A stretch of 64,000 nucleotides of DNA, from assembly GCF_023657595.1 (NCBI RefSeq), contig NZ_CP098323.1:4240001-4304000 (forward strand), in the 5' to 3' direction. The translations under genes and the position numbers were made by a program. The notes below the pieces were generated by a model, which searched no databases, was not told where the DNA came from, and saw nothing but the letters and a program-made list of their open reading frames with translations. Of the stretch, positions 1-7,623 are shown one piece after another. The stretch comes from Cytobacillus firmus. GTDB lineage: Bacteria > Bacillota > Bacilli > Bacillales > Cytobacillaceae. How positions within the stretch are numbered: position 1 is the first letter of the stretch; each line of letters begins with the position of its first letter.

Positions 1-173
1 TCTATCATCGTATTTCCAATATCAAGGATCGCTTCGATCATAATTTGGGCAATCCGCTCCAAGGCTGCCTTTTCAATAGGGGATGTCCACTCTTTCACTT
101 CTTCAAAAAGGGAGATTTGCTGTTCCAGATAACCAAGTGTGTCTTCAATCTTTTCCCTGTCTACGAAATACAT
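1..173 (-). CDS. yutE: YutE-like HepT/DUF86 family protein (5' part only)
   Basis: The N-terminal 57 residues run off the left edge of the window. The protein opens MYFVDREKIEDTLGYLEQQ, which matches the start of the Bacillus YutE/DUF86 (HepT-like, HEPN superfamily) family as I remember it. The ATG at 171-173 has a good Shine-Dalgarno AGGAGGA about 10 bases upstream. HepT proteins elsewhere are toxins paired with MntA nucleotidyltransferases. The Bacillus YutE branch is usually solitary, and the catalytic RxxxxxH motif would lie outside the window, so toxin function cannot be judged. It is divergent from the next gene; the neighbouring yutD and lipA agree with B. subtilis order. Confidence 0.75.
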   Translation of the reverse strand, partial: MYFVDREKIEDTLGYLEQQISLFEEVKEWTSPIEKAALERIAQIMIEAILDIGNTMI

Positions 174-340
174 AACGCTTCGTTCCTCCTATGAAGATTT
201 CAGGCTCCTGGTTTAGAGCATCCGGCTGCATCCGTGTCGTCACAGCCACCCGAAATCCTAAAGTTCTCTATACCTTTATATTGTATATAAAGTTTTCAAT
301 ACCTTCAATGGGATCACATTGAGTTATTTCAGTTCCGGGG

Positions 341-369
341 GGATAAACCTTATAAGGACATGCTATAAT
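341..369 (+). promoter_or_regulatory. Probable SigA promoter with extended -10
   Basis: TGCTATAAT at 361-369 is a consensus extended -10 element. The -35 region 17 bases upstream (GGATAA) is poor, as is common for extended -10 promoters. It lies about 30 bases before the start of the DUF3055 gene. Confidence 0.5.
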
Positions 370-400
370 CGGTATATAAAACAACTAAGGAGTGTTATAT

Positions 401-667
401 TTGGCAGAACGCTTTTTCTTATATGATGATCTTGAAGATACAAAAACCAGATTTGTCAGCTTTATGGGGGAAAACCAGCGATTCGATTTAGCTATCGTTC
501 GTTCGGATCGCTATTACGGCAAACAATTGGTCCTTGATATTCAGGGAAGCCGCTTTGCCATCATAGGAGAAGATGACTTAAAGGAAGAAGGCTATCTTGA
601 GCATGTATTTCAGCTTTCTGAGGAAGATGCAGAGGACCTTAAATCATTTCTGATGGAAATCGTTTAA
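401..667 (+). CDS. DUF3055/SAV0927-like small cytosolic protein
   Basis: An 88-residue acidic protein starting MAERFFLYDDLEDTKTRF. I recognise it as the DUF3055 (SAV0927-like) family of Firmicutes, of unknown function. The start is a TTG at 401-403: AAGGAG at 387-392 sits eight bases before it, while the upstream in-frame GTG at 392 overlaps that Shine-Dalgarno. No signal peptide or membrane segment is visible. It is transcribed alone, from the promoter at 341-369 to the hairpin at 691-725. Confidence 0.75.
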   Translation: MAERFFLYDDLEDTKTRFVSFMGENQRFDLAIVRSDRYYGKQLVLDIQGSRFAIIGEDDLKEEGYLEHVFQLSEEDAEDLKSFLMEIV

Positions 668-690
668 TATACGATAATAAACAGATACTA

Positions 691-725
691 AAGGGGAACC
701 TATTTTGGTGGGTTCTCCTTTTTCT
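691..725 (+). terminator. Rho-independent terminator after the DUF3055 gene
   Basis: AAGGGGAACC pairs with GGTTCTCCTT (one G-U pair) across a short loop and is followed by a T-rich tail. Confidence 0.75.
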
Positions 726-769
726 TCTTTAAAGACCCTGCTTCCTATAACTTCTTAAGGAGTGATGGC

Positions 770-1057
770 ATGGACGATAAAGAAAGACGCACATACACCG
801 ACTTCTCAAATGTGGAAACCCAAAGGAATTTCCTGATTCCCGAGGACTTGCCTGAAGGGGCATATGGCGCTCCCAGAAATGCGGATGAACCGGTAGAGAA
901 TAAAAGCACCCCATGGCGGGAGGGCCAGCGCTATTACAGCGCCTTTAACTATGAGTTCAAGTCCCTTCACCAAAACTTGCCGCGGCAAATGCCAGGTGCG
1001 CACCCTCCGCATGACGATCCTGATAAAAACGAAGAACCGCCATACACAGAGACTTAA
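770..1057 (+). CDS. Small hydrophilic conserved Bacillaceae protein
   Basis: A 95-residue soluble protein rich in Pro, Asp, Glu and Asn, with no membrane segment. AAGGAGTG at 757-764 precedes the ATG at good spacing. I do not recognise a characterised family, though the motif ENKSTPWREGQRYYSAFNYE looks like a conserved core. Similar proteins in related genomes tend to be labelled simply as cytosolic protein (from memory). It is convergent with yutD and shares the terminator at 1073-1103. Function unknown. Confidence 0.65.
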   Translation: MDDKERRTYTDFSNVETQRNFLIPEDLPEGAYGAPRNADEPVENKSTPWREGQRYYSAFNYEFKSLHQNLPRQMPGAHPPHDDPDKNEEPPYTET

Positions 1058-1072
1058 GCAAGGCGCATGCGC

Positions 1073-1103
1073 AAAAAGGGCCGGGTTTCCCCTGCCCTTT
1101 TTA
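1073..1103. terminator. Bidirectional terminator between convergent genes
   Basis: A perfect nine-base stem, AAAAAGGGC at 1073-1081 with GCCCTTTTT at 1094-1102, has A/T runs on both sides. It overlaps the last codon of yutD, so it can stop transcripts from both directions. Confidence 0.8.
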
Positions 1104-1376
1104 GCTTTTAACTTTTTTCACAACAAAATAGGCACAGCCGAAATTACAGAACTCGTAAAGGTATTCTGTAAGTGTGCTGATTTTTGTATCAAATGAAGCC
1201 TTCTGGCTCTGATCATCGAAAAAACCGCGGAGACGAAGCTGTCCATATCCCCAGTCCCCGACAATATAGTCATATCTGGATAAAATTTCGCTATATCTGG
1301 CCCGGAATGCCTCCTCGTTGAAACCATCCCGTTCTTCCTGGATCAATTCATAACTGATATTGTTAATGCTAACCAA
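1101..1376 (-). CDS. yutD: YutD, DUF1027 family protein
   Basis: A 91-residue protein closely resembling B. subtilis YutD (DUF1027) from memory, including EEAFRARYSEILSRYDYIVG and CNFGCAYFV near the C-terminus. The molecular role is unknown. The start is chosen as TTG at 1374-1376: GAGGTG at 1383-1388 lies six bases upstream, while the in-frame GTG at 1383-1385 is part of that Shine-Dalgarno. With this start the protein begins MVSINNISYEL, which lines up with the B. subtilis N-terminus. It is divergent from the YhcN/YlaJ lipoprotein gene. Confidence 0.85.
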   Translation of the reverse strand: MVSINNISYELIQEERDGFNEEAFRARYSEILSRYDYIVGDWGYGQLRLRGFFDDQSQKASFDTKISTLTEYLYEFCNFGCAYFVVKKVKS

Positions 1377-1544
1377 TTTTTTCACCTCATTTTAAGAGCA
1401 TATGTAACAGTATTATATTGAAAATAACATGATATGAAAACAAACCAATATTTTGTCTTTATTTAAATTATAACTGATTCCCCATCAATTACTAAGAGAA
1501 AAAAATTTAGACGTGGCAACTCTATAAATGAGGAGGTGTTAATA

Positions 1545-2231
1545 GTGAAGAAATCACTAATCATTCTTGGCATTAGCGGCATGGCTGCACTGACTGCCTG
1601 CCAAAATAATGCCGCAAAAGAAGATATCTATGAAGAAACCGGTCATACCGTAAATGTAAATGACCAGCGTGCTGATTTATACAATAGGGATATGGGCAAC
1701 GGCCAAAACGGCCGAAACAATATGGGTGAAGACTTTGGCTATGTACGCCATCAAAAAAGCCCAATTATGGGAGACAACGTTTCAGCAGACCACTATGCTG
1801 CCATTGACCGTGAACAGGTTGCAGATATTATCGGGAAATATTGCACAGAAGTTCCGAATGTGGACGATATTTCAACTCTTGTTACAGATGAAGAAGTCCT
1901 GATTGTATATAATACTGACACAAAAAACCGAAATCAGACAGCTGATCAGGTCAAGAAGATGGCTATGTCTGTTGTCCCAAGATGGTATCATGTCTATGTA
2001 AGTGATGATACCTCTTTAAGGAAAAATGTTGAGAACTATGCAACAGTGGACTCTGATGGACGTAATGCTGAAAATGGCATTAACCAGTTAATCAAACAAA
2101 TGCTTAAATCTCCTCAAGGAGAAAGAATGAGTGAAAGTGAAAATGAAAACGGTGAAATGCAAGGCGAAAGAAACGATGATATGGATAAAGATGATCTTGG
2201 AGAAACCGTCAAAAAAGCAGGAAACCGGTAA
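1545..2231 (+). CDS. yutC: YhcN/YlaJ family sporulation lipoprotein (YutC position)
   Basis: A 228-residue exported lipoprotein. The N-terminus MKKSLIILGISGMAALTAC is a signal peptide ending in a lipobox with Cys19. The middle and C-terminal part (roughly residues 80-190) matches the Spore_YhcN_YlaJ family, including a stretch beginning HYAAIDREQVADII; a highly charged Glu/Asn/Met-rich tail follows. Family members are spore-associated lipoproteins. The position between yutD and lipA corresponds to yutC in B. subtilis. The start is GTG 1545-1547, behind AGGAGGTG at 1531-1538; the upstream in-frame GTG at 1536 overlaps that site. Confidence 0.8.
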   Translation: MKKSLIILGISGMAALTACQNNAAKEDIYEETGHTVNVNDQRADLYNRDMGNGQNGRNNMGEDFGYVRHQKSPIMGDNVSADHYAAIDREQVADIIGKYCTEVPNVDDISTLVTDEEVLIVYNTDTKNRNQTADQVKKMAMSVVPRWYHVYVSDDTSLRKNVENYATVDSDGRNAENGINQLIKQMLKSPQGERMSESENENGEMQGERNDDMDKDDLGETVKKAGNR

Positions 2232-2266
2232 CAGGAAAGTTTCCTCCCCAGAAAACCTTTTCAAAG

Positions 2267-2300
2267 AAGAGAGTCCAGCGATGGCGCTGGACTCTTTTTA
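2267..2300. terminator. Bidirectional terminator between yutC-like gene and lipA
   Basis: GAGTCCAGC at 2271-2279 pairs with GCTGGACTC at 2286-2294. It is flanked by an A-rich stretch on one side and TTTTTAATTT on the other. Confidence 0.85.
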
Positions 2301-2302
2301 AT

Positions 2303-3220
2303 TTATGCTTGCTGAATTTCCTTTTCTCCCATAATCTGCTTTTGTTTAGCTGCCGCATTTACCTGCTCATCAGCATGGTAGGAAGATCGGACAAGAGGAC
2401 CTGCTTCACAATGGCTGAATCCTTTGCTCATTGCAATGTCCTTCAGCTCCTGGAATTCTTCAGGTGAATAATACTTCAGCACTTTAATATGTTTCTTGGA
2501 TGGCTGCAGGTACTGCCCTATTGTCATAATGTCAACATCATGAGCACGCAAATCATCCATTACTGCAATGATTTCCTCTTTCGTTTCACCAAGCCCGATC
2601 ATCAGGCTGGATTTTGTAGGGATATCCGGCTGCATTTCTTTTGCACGCTTTAAAAATTCAAGAGAGCGCTTATATTTCGCACGTGCTCTTACTCTTGGAG
2701 TCAGGCGCTCAACAGTTTCGATATTGTGATTAAGGATATCGGGACGGGCATCCATAAGTGTTTTCAGGTTTTCATAAACACCGCCCATGTCGGAAGGCAA
2801 TACTTCAATGGTAGTAAACGGACTTTTTCTTCTGATGGCACGAACTGTTTCTGCGAAAACAGCTGCACCTCCGTCCTTTAGATCATCTCTTGCTACAGCT
2901 GTTACAACAGCATGCTTTAAGTTCATAAGAGCCACGGAATCAGCAACGCGTTCCGGCTCCTGAAGATCCAGTTCAGTAGGCAGGCCCGTTTTGACAGCAC
3001 AGAAACGGCAGGCACGTGTACAAACATCGCCAAGAATCATAAACGTAGCCGTTCTTCTTACTGCCCAGCATTCATGAATATTGGGGCATTTAGCTTCTTC
3101 ACATACAGTGTGCAGATTCTTTTCCCTCATCATTTTTTTTAGGCCAGTATAATTTTCATTTGTGTTCAACTTTATTTTCAGCCATTCCGGCTTGCGCAAA
3201 TACTCTTCTTTCTTGCTCAT
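2303..3220 (-). CDS. lipA: Lipoyl synthase LipA
   Basis: A radical-SAM enzyme that inserts two sulphurs into octanoyl groups on E2/GcvH-type proteins to make lipoyl cofactors. The 305-residue product is close to B. subtilis LipA (298 aa). The auxiliary cluster cysteines CX4CX5C are C40, C45 and C51. The radical-SAM CX3CX2C cysteines are C67, C71 and C74 (CTRACRFC). The C-terminal RSSYHAD motif is present. ATG 3218-3220 is preferred, with AAGGAG eight bases upstream; the longer GTG start overlaps the Shine-Dalgarno. Its acceptor GcvH and the suf cluster-assembly genes are encoded elsewhere in this window. Confidence 0.97.
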   Translation of the reverse strand: MSKKEEYLRKPEWLKIKLNTNENYTGLKKMMREKNLHTVCEEAKCPNIHECWAVRRTATFMILGDVCTRACRFCAVKTGLPTELDLQEPERVADSVALMNLKHAVVTAVARDDLKDGGAAVFAETVRAIRRKSPFTTIEVLPSDMGGVYENLKTLMDARPDILNHNIETVERLTPRVRARAKYKRSLEFLKRAKEMQPDIPTKSSLMIGLGETKEEIIAVMDDLRAHDVDIMTIGQYLQPSKKHIKVLKYYSPEEFQELKDIAMSKGFSHCEAGPLVRSSYHADEQVNAAAKQKQIMGEKEIQQA

Positions 3221-3252
3221 TTTTCCCACTCCTTAATCTGAAGCTAGACGTA

Positions 3253-3322
3253 AAGAAAAGCGCAAGCGCCCTTGTCCGCCACTCCCGAAACATCGAGGGG
3301 GCTACGCTGCTTGAGCTAGACC
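3253..3322 (+). repeat. Short copy of the dispersed mosaic repeat
   Basis: The segment begins AAAGAAAAGCGCAAGCGCC and ends TGAGCTAGACC. The same ends bound the larger copies at 39891-40163 and 59967-60335. This copy lacks the internal TCGTGCGATG hairpin module. It lies in the 316-base gap between lipA and lytH, where nothing else is evident. Confidence 0.65.
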
Positions 3323-3536
3323 ATTTTTCTGACTTCAGAATTTATACTTTCTGCCCATTAAAAAAGCCAGTCATACAATTCCGACTAAGCTGATTAGGCT
3401 TCACCTGATGCCACTTTATCATAATGAATTGAAGAGGACAAGCCGAAGATTCTGGTATTACCATTAATTGATATTTATTAAATTATCCATTCATCACAAA
3501 CTATATAAGCAGACCATCACAGAAGGGAGGATTTCC

Positions 3537-4529
3537 GTGCGTATTATATTTACCGCTGCTGCGGCCTTATCGTTTTTTCTGATTTCCTTATGCACCGTCA
3601 GTGCGCAAGAAAATGCAGCTGATATATATAAACAAAGAATGGCCTTATATAAAAGAGTAGAAGCTGTTACGAACATTCCCTGGTATTACCTTGCGGGGAT
3701 TGACCAATATGAAAGGAATGTCCGGCAGTCAAGAAGAGACATTCCCAAGGCTGAAGGCATAACAGGAATCTATTTTAAACCTGAAGAATGGGCGGGAATT
3801 CTGAATCCGGATCCAGCTGATGAAAACCCTGCATCCATTCAATTTTTCAATGGAATAGGATTTGACGGGGACGGGGACGGTAAAGCCAGCTTGAAAAGTG
3901 ATGAAGATGTTCTTCATTCCTTTGCAAATTTCCTTCTCTCCTATGGTACAGACCATGATAATTTAAAAATTGGATTGTGGAATTATTATAAGCGGGATAA
4001 AGCTGTTGGCATTGTCATCGGCAAAGCCCAAATTTATAAACAATTCGGCCGCCTTGATCTCGATGATCATGCCTTCCCCGTCCCCTTGAGGAGCAATTAC
4101 AGCTACAGAAATACCTGGGGTGACGCAAGGGGCTGGGGCGGCAGACGGATTCATGAGGGAACCGATATTTTTGCTGATTACGGGGTACCCGTCCGGGCTA
4201 CCTCCTATGGAATAGTGGAAATGAAGGGCTGGAACAAATATGGAGGATGGAGAATTGGCATCCGTGACATTAATAACAATTACCATTATTTTGCCCACTT
4301 AAGCGGGTTTGCCAAGGAGCTCAGAGTCGGCCAAATCGTCGAACCCGGCATGATGATAGGCGGAGTAGGAAGCTCCGGATATGGGCCTCCGGGTACATCA
4401 GGCAAATTCCCGCCACATCTTCATTATGGCATCTACAAAGACAACGGCTATACTGAATGGTCCTACGATCCATATCCACACTTAAGATTATGGGAAAGAC
4501 AGGAACGGATTAAAGCCAGAAGAAAATAA
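3537..4529 (+). CDS. lytH: LytH-type M23 peptidoglycan endopeptidase
   Basis: A 330-residue secreted peptidase resembling B. subtilis LytH/YunA, an L-Ala-D-Glu endopeptidase that removes peptide side chains during spore cortex maturation. A signal peptide covers residues 1-23 (ending TVSA). The M23/LytM zinc motifs are HEGTD (H206, D210) and HLH (H294, H296). The start is GTG 3537, behind AGAAGGGAGG at 3521-3530; upstream in-frame codons have no ribosome site. The gene lies next to lipA as in B. subtilis. Sporulation-stage expression is expected from the family, but I did not identify a sporulation promoter. Confidence 0.9.
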   Translation: MRIIFTAAAALSFFLISLCTVSAQENAADIYKQRMALYKRVEAVTNIPWYYLAGIDQYERNVRQSRRDIPKAEGITGIYFKPEEWAGILNPDPADENPASIQFFNGIGFDGDGDGKASLKSDEDVLHSFANFLLSYGTDHDNLKIGLWNYYKRDKAVGIVIGKAQIYKQFGRLDLDDHAFPVPLRSNYSYRNTWGDARGWGGRRIHEGTDIFADYGVPVRATSYGIVEMKGWNKYGGWRIGIRDINNNYHYFAHLSGFAKELRVGQIVEPGMMIGGVGSSGYGPPGTSGKFPPHLHYGIYKDNGYTEWSYDPYPHLRLWERQERIKARRK

Positions 4530-4570
4530 ATGAAGGACTGCCCATTAGCCAGGCAGTCCTTCATTTATTA
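4528..4570. terminator. Strong terminator between lytH and metS
   Basis: A 15-base perfect stem (4528-4542 with 4552-4566) is followed by an AT-rich tail. It sits between convergent genes and overlaps the final codons of lytH and the stop region of metS. Confidence 0.85.
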
Positions 4571-4675
4571 TTTAGCTTTTTTTGCTTTGGACACAGCATT
4601 CATGATACTTGCTGCAAGGCCGCCCCAGATAATGAGCATCCCAACCACCATCATTGTAATTGCACTTATAGACAT
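4568..4675 (-). CDS. metS: MetS-type small subunit of an NSS transporter
   Basis: A 35-residue single-span membrane peptide, MSISAITMMVVGMLIIWGG then a Lys-rich tail. It fits the methionine/alanine importer small-subunit family first described as MetS, which accompanies an NSS symporter. AAGGAGGT lies inside the upstream gene at suitable spacing, and the start overlaps the symporter stop in a TAATG junction, implying translational coupling. The partner and probable substrates are inferred from the family. Confidence 0.85.
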   Translation of the reverse strand: MSISAITMMVVGMLIIWGGLAASIMNAVSKAKKAK

Positions 4676-6192
4676 TATTGAGATACCTCCTTATCAGCTG
4701 GTATTGTAAGCTTAGTCTGTGTATCATTCTTTTTAATAGCCATAAACACAAATCCTAAGATAATGGCTCCAATTGCTACTCCCCATCCGGATAAGAGAAG
4801 AAAGCTGGTAGGATACCCTTCATAATTCTCTTTAATATTCGTAATAATGTTTTGAACCATCATATAGCCAAGCACGATTGGTGTAATAGCTGTCAAGCAT
4901 ATCTTCCACCAGGAACCAAGTCTTATATCAGAAACAGCATCTGCATGATTTTGAAGATTCTTGAGCTCTTTTAGCACCCAGCCAACAATAACAACCTGTA
5001 CCAGGCCTGCTAACGCAACACCAAATTGGTTGATAAAGTAATCAGCCGCATCCAGGAAGTATAAACCGCCCTGAGTCGCAAAAAGTATGGAAATTACAGC
5101 AGATAAACCGCCGCCAACAAGAACAGCTTTATTACGAGATACATTAAACTTATCCTGTACACCGGCAACAAATGTTTCAACAATTGAGATTAACGACGTT
5201 AAGCCAGCCAGTGTTAAACAGATGAAGAAGAAAGAACCGAATAAGCCATTTAAAGCAGGGAATTCGTTAATGATCTGCGGGAATACAACGAATGCCAATC
5301 CCACACCTGATGATACTACCTCATTAATGCCTACACCCTGCTGTGCAGCCATAAATCCAAGTGCCGCAAAAACACCGATACCAGCAAGAAGTTCAAAACC
5401 GGAGTTTGCAAAGCCGGTAATGAAGGCGCTGTTTGTCAAATCCGTTTTCTTTGGAAGGTAGCTTGAATAGGTTACCATGATGGCAAATCCAATTGATAAG
5501 CTAAAGAAAATCTGGCCGTAGGCCGCTACCCAGACTTTAGGATCCGCTATCATTTCCCAGTTTGGCTTAAAGAATGCATCCAAACCAGCAATAGCTCCGT
5601 CGAGTGTCAATGCGCGAACAACAATAATTAAGAATAAAACTACAAGGACAGGAATAAAAATTTTGTTCGCGATTTCGATACCTTTTTTGATCCCTTTAAA
5701 CAGGATTCCAAGCGTCACAACCCAAACAATAACTAATGGTATAAATACTCCTGGTACAATTCCGCCTACATCTCCAGGCGTTTCTGCAAGCTTTAAATAT
5801 TCTCCAAAGAGGAATCCATTTGGATCGTCACCCCATTTAAGGTTAAACGAGAAGCCTGCAAATGACATTGCCCATGCGATGATAACTGCATAATATGTTG
5901 AAATCACAAATGAAATGGCGACCTGCCACCAGCCCAGCCATTCGTATTTTTTACTTAATCTTGCATAAGACAATGGCGCTGATCCGCGATACTTATGGCC
6001 AATTGTAAATTCCATGATCAAAAGCGGAATACCTGCTGTCAGCAAGGCAAACAAATATGGAAAAAAGAATGCTCCCCCTCCATTTTCATAAGCAACTGCC
6101 GGGAAACGCCAAATGTTTCCTAGACCAATTGCTGAACCCACGGCTGCCATAATAAACCCAGCTCTGGATCCCCACTGCGGACGATTATCCAT
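4675..6192 (-). CDS. NSS family Na+-dependent amino-acid symporter
   Basis: A 505-residue polytopic protein with about 12 membrane segments. The N-terminal signature MAAVGSAIGLGNIWRFP is typical of the neurotransmitter:sodium symporter family (unwound TM1 with Na+/substrate ligands). The gene is translationally coupled to metS, so the pair probably imports methionine, alanine or related neutral amino acids, as MetPS does in Corynebacterium; substrate choice is inference. No SAM riboswitch precedes it, unlike the other methionine genes here. The ribosome site before the ATG is a weak GGGGG. Confidence 0.88.
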   Translation of the reverse strand: MDNRPQWGSRAGFIMAAVGSAIGLGNIWRFPAVAYENGGGAFFFPYLFALLTAGIPLLIMEFTIGHKYRGSAPLSYARLSKKYEWLGWWQVAISFVISTYYAVIIAWAMSFAGFSFNLKWGDDPNGFLFGEYLKLAETPGDVGGIVPGVFIPLVIVWVVTLGILFKGIKKGIEIANKIFIPVLVVLFLIIVVRALTLDGAIAGLDAFFKPNWEMIADPKVWVAAYGQIFFSLSIGFAIMVTYSSYLPKKTDLTNSAFITGFANSGFELLAGIGVFAALGFMAAQQGVGINEVVSSGVGLAFVVFPQIINEFPALNGLFGSFFFICLTLAGLTSLISIVETFVAGVQDKFNVSRNKAVLVGGGLSAVISILFATQGGLYFLDAADYFINQFGVALAGLVQVVIVGWVLKELKNLQNHADAVSDIRLGSWWKICLTAITPIVLGYMMVQNIITNIKENYEGYPTSFLLLSGWGVAIGAIILGFVFMAIKKNDTQTKLTIPADKEVSQ

Positions 6193-6560
6193 AGTAAATC
6201 CTACCCCCTGTAAATTCTCCCAATTAAAAAGAACAATGGGAACTTTTTATATTTTCAGATAATTAAAACTGACTAAGCCTAGTATAGCTAGTTTTTGTTA
6301 TTCTGTCAAAACATTATTTTCCTAATAGTAATATTTTTCGAAATAATTAGTTTTAGTACAATACCACAGTAAAGCGTCAATAAAAATTAATATACTCCTA
6401 TTTTAATTTCCATTTGGATTCCACCCGGTCAGGAGTTATCCTACCAAAACTGACCACGTTATCCCTGTCCTCACCTCCTTTGTAAAATTTATTCCTAAAA
6501 CTTAAAAACTTTCGTTTTTTATTCAGATAATTCAAAATTATATTTTGTGAATGTTAAAAT
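6193..6560. other. AT-rich intergenic region with no recognised feature
   Basis: The gap between the divergent NSS gene and the YflT/DUF2382 gene. I see no ORF, strong hairpin or known riboswitch here. The only interpretable signal is the SigB-like promoter just downstream at 6568-6592. Confidence 0.5.
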
Positions 6561-6567
6561 TAACCTC

Positions 6568-6592
6568 GTTTGTTCTTCGTGGCCCCGGGAAT
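6568..6592 (+). promoter_or_regulatory. Probable SigB promoter
   Basis: GTTTGT (6568-6573), a 13-base spacer, then GGGAAT (6587-6592). This resembles the SigB consensus GTTTAA-N13-15-GGGTAT and sits 70 bases before a general-stress-type gene. Confidence 0.55.
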
Positions 6593-6662
6593 ATAACCAA
6601 TGTGCTTAAAAGTTTCCAAATATAGCATAAGCATAAATGAAATACTGAGGAGGTTTTTACAA

Positions 6663-7529
6663 ATGGATACCAATATTATCGGAGTTTATAATTCACAAAG
6701 GGAAGCAGTAAATGCCATTCAAGAACTGCAAAATGACGGATACCCTGTTCAGGAGCTTTCGATCATTGCACAGACTGAACATCTGGATACATCTCTTGAA
6801 GATAAAACGGGTGTTCATACAGAAACCTTCGAGACTAAGAATAGAGACAGCAGTGAAAGTGCAGGTTTCTTAAACAGTCTGGCATCCTGGTTTGATGATG
6901 ACCGCATGAGCAGCAACTCTGCAGGTGAAAAGTTCAGAGAACTGGGCATGTCAGAGGATGAAGCCCGCAAGTATGAAACGTATGTGAACGAGGGGAAAAT
7001 CATTTTATACAGTGAAAGTATGGATACTCCAAAAGGCTTTTCCGGTGCAGGGACTGCAGAAATCAGAGAGGACAGCACTTACACAGGCGGATATGATGAA
7101 CTAAGAAATTCAACTGCAGATGATGAGCAATCATTAAAACTGCGGGAAGAACAGCTCGATGTGTCGAAAGAACGTGTACAAGCCGGAGAAGTTGAAATCC
7201 AGAAGGACGTTGTAGAAGAACAAAAAACAATAAATATACCTGTCGAGCATGAAGAAGTATATGTAGAAAGAAGAAAAGTGGATGATCCGGATGGCGCCGG
7301 CGTCTCACCAATATCGGACGATGAAACAATCAGGATTCCTATTACAGAAGAGCGTGTGGAAGTCTCCAAAAAGCCCGTTGTCACCGAAGAAATTGTCGTA
7401 GGCAAACGGGAAGTTGAGGAAACACAGCAGGTCAAGGAAAATCTCAAGAAAGAAGAAGTGCATTTTGAGGGCGGCCGTGAACACATTACAGATGATGAAG
7501 ACTTAAATAGAAAAAATAATAACCTATAA
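6663..7529 (+). CDS. General stress protein: YflT-like N-terminus fused to DUF2382
   Basis: A 288-residue soluble protein. Residues 1-110 resemble the YflT/GsiB-type heat-induced stress domain (opening NIIGVYNSQREAVNAIQEL). Residues about 150-275 are a YsnF/AvaK DUF2382 domain, with alternating charged segments such as LREEQLDVSKERV. The fusion is common in Bacillaceae and usually SigB-controlled, which fits the promoter at 6568-6592. The ATG at 6663 follows GAGGAGG; the longer upstream frame has no ribosome site. The biochemical role is unknown. Confidence 0.8.
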   Translation: MDTNIIGVYNSQREAVNAIQELQNDGYPVQELSIIAQTEHLDTSLEDKTGVHTETFETKNRDSSESAGFLNSLASWFDDDRMSSNSAGEKFRELGMSEDEARKYETYVNEGKIILYSESMDTPKGFSGAGTAEIREDSTYTGGYDELRNSTADDEQSLKLREEQLDVSKERVQAGEVEIQKDVVEEQKTINIPVEHEEVYVERRKVDDPDGAGVSPISDDETIRIPITEERVEVSKKPVVTEEIVVGKREVEETQQVKENLKKEEVHFEGGREHITDDEDLNRKNNNL

Positions 7530-7531
7530 AT

Positions 7532-7560
7532 AAAAGGGTTCCCTCAGGGGGAACCTTTTC
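7532..7560 (+). terminator. Terminator after the YflT/DUF2382 gene
   Basis: AAAAGGGTTCCC pairs with GGGGAACCTTTT across a four-base loop, with one bulge. Confidence 0.75.
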
Positions 7561-7579
7561 ATTTATGTTGGACAACACC

Positions 7580-7616
7580 AAAAAAAGGCCTTCTCTCAAA
7601 GAGAAAGCCTTTTTCT
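7580..7616 (-). terminator. Terminator of the NhaC-type carrier gene
   Basis: AAAAAGGCCTTCTC and GAGAAAGCCTTTTT form a long stem with one mismatch. Read on the minus strand it lies just after the carrier stop codon. Confidence 0.75.
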
Positions 7617-7623
7617 ATAGTGT

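Noticed and set aside
1-173. HepT-MntA toxin-antitoxin module
   Set aside because: Only the start of a YutE-like protein is visible, with no nucleotidyltransferase partner on the visible side, so a toxin system cannot be claimed.
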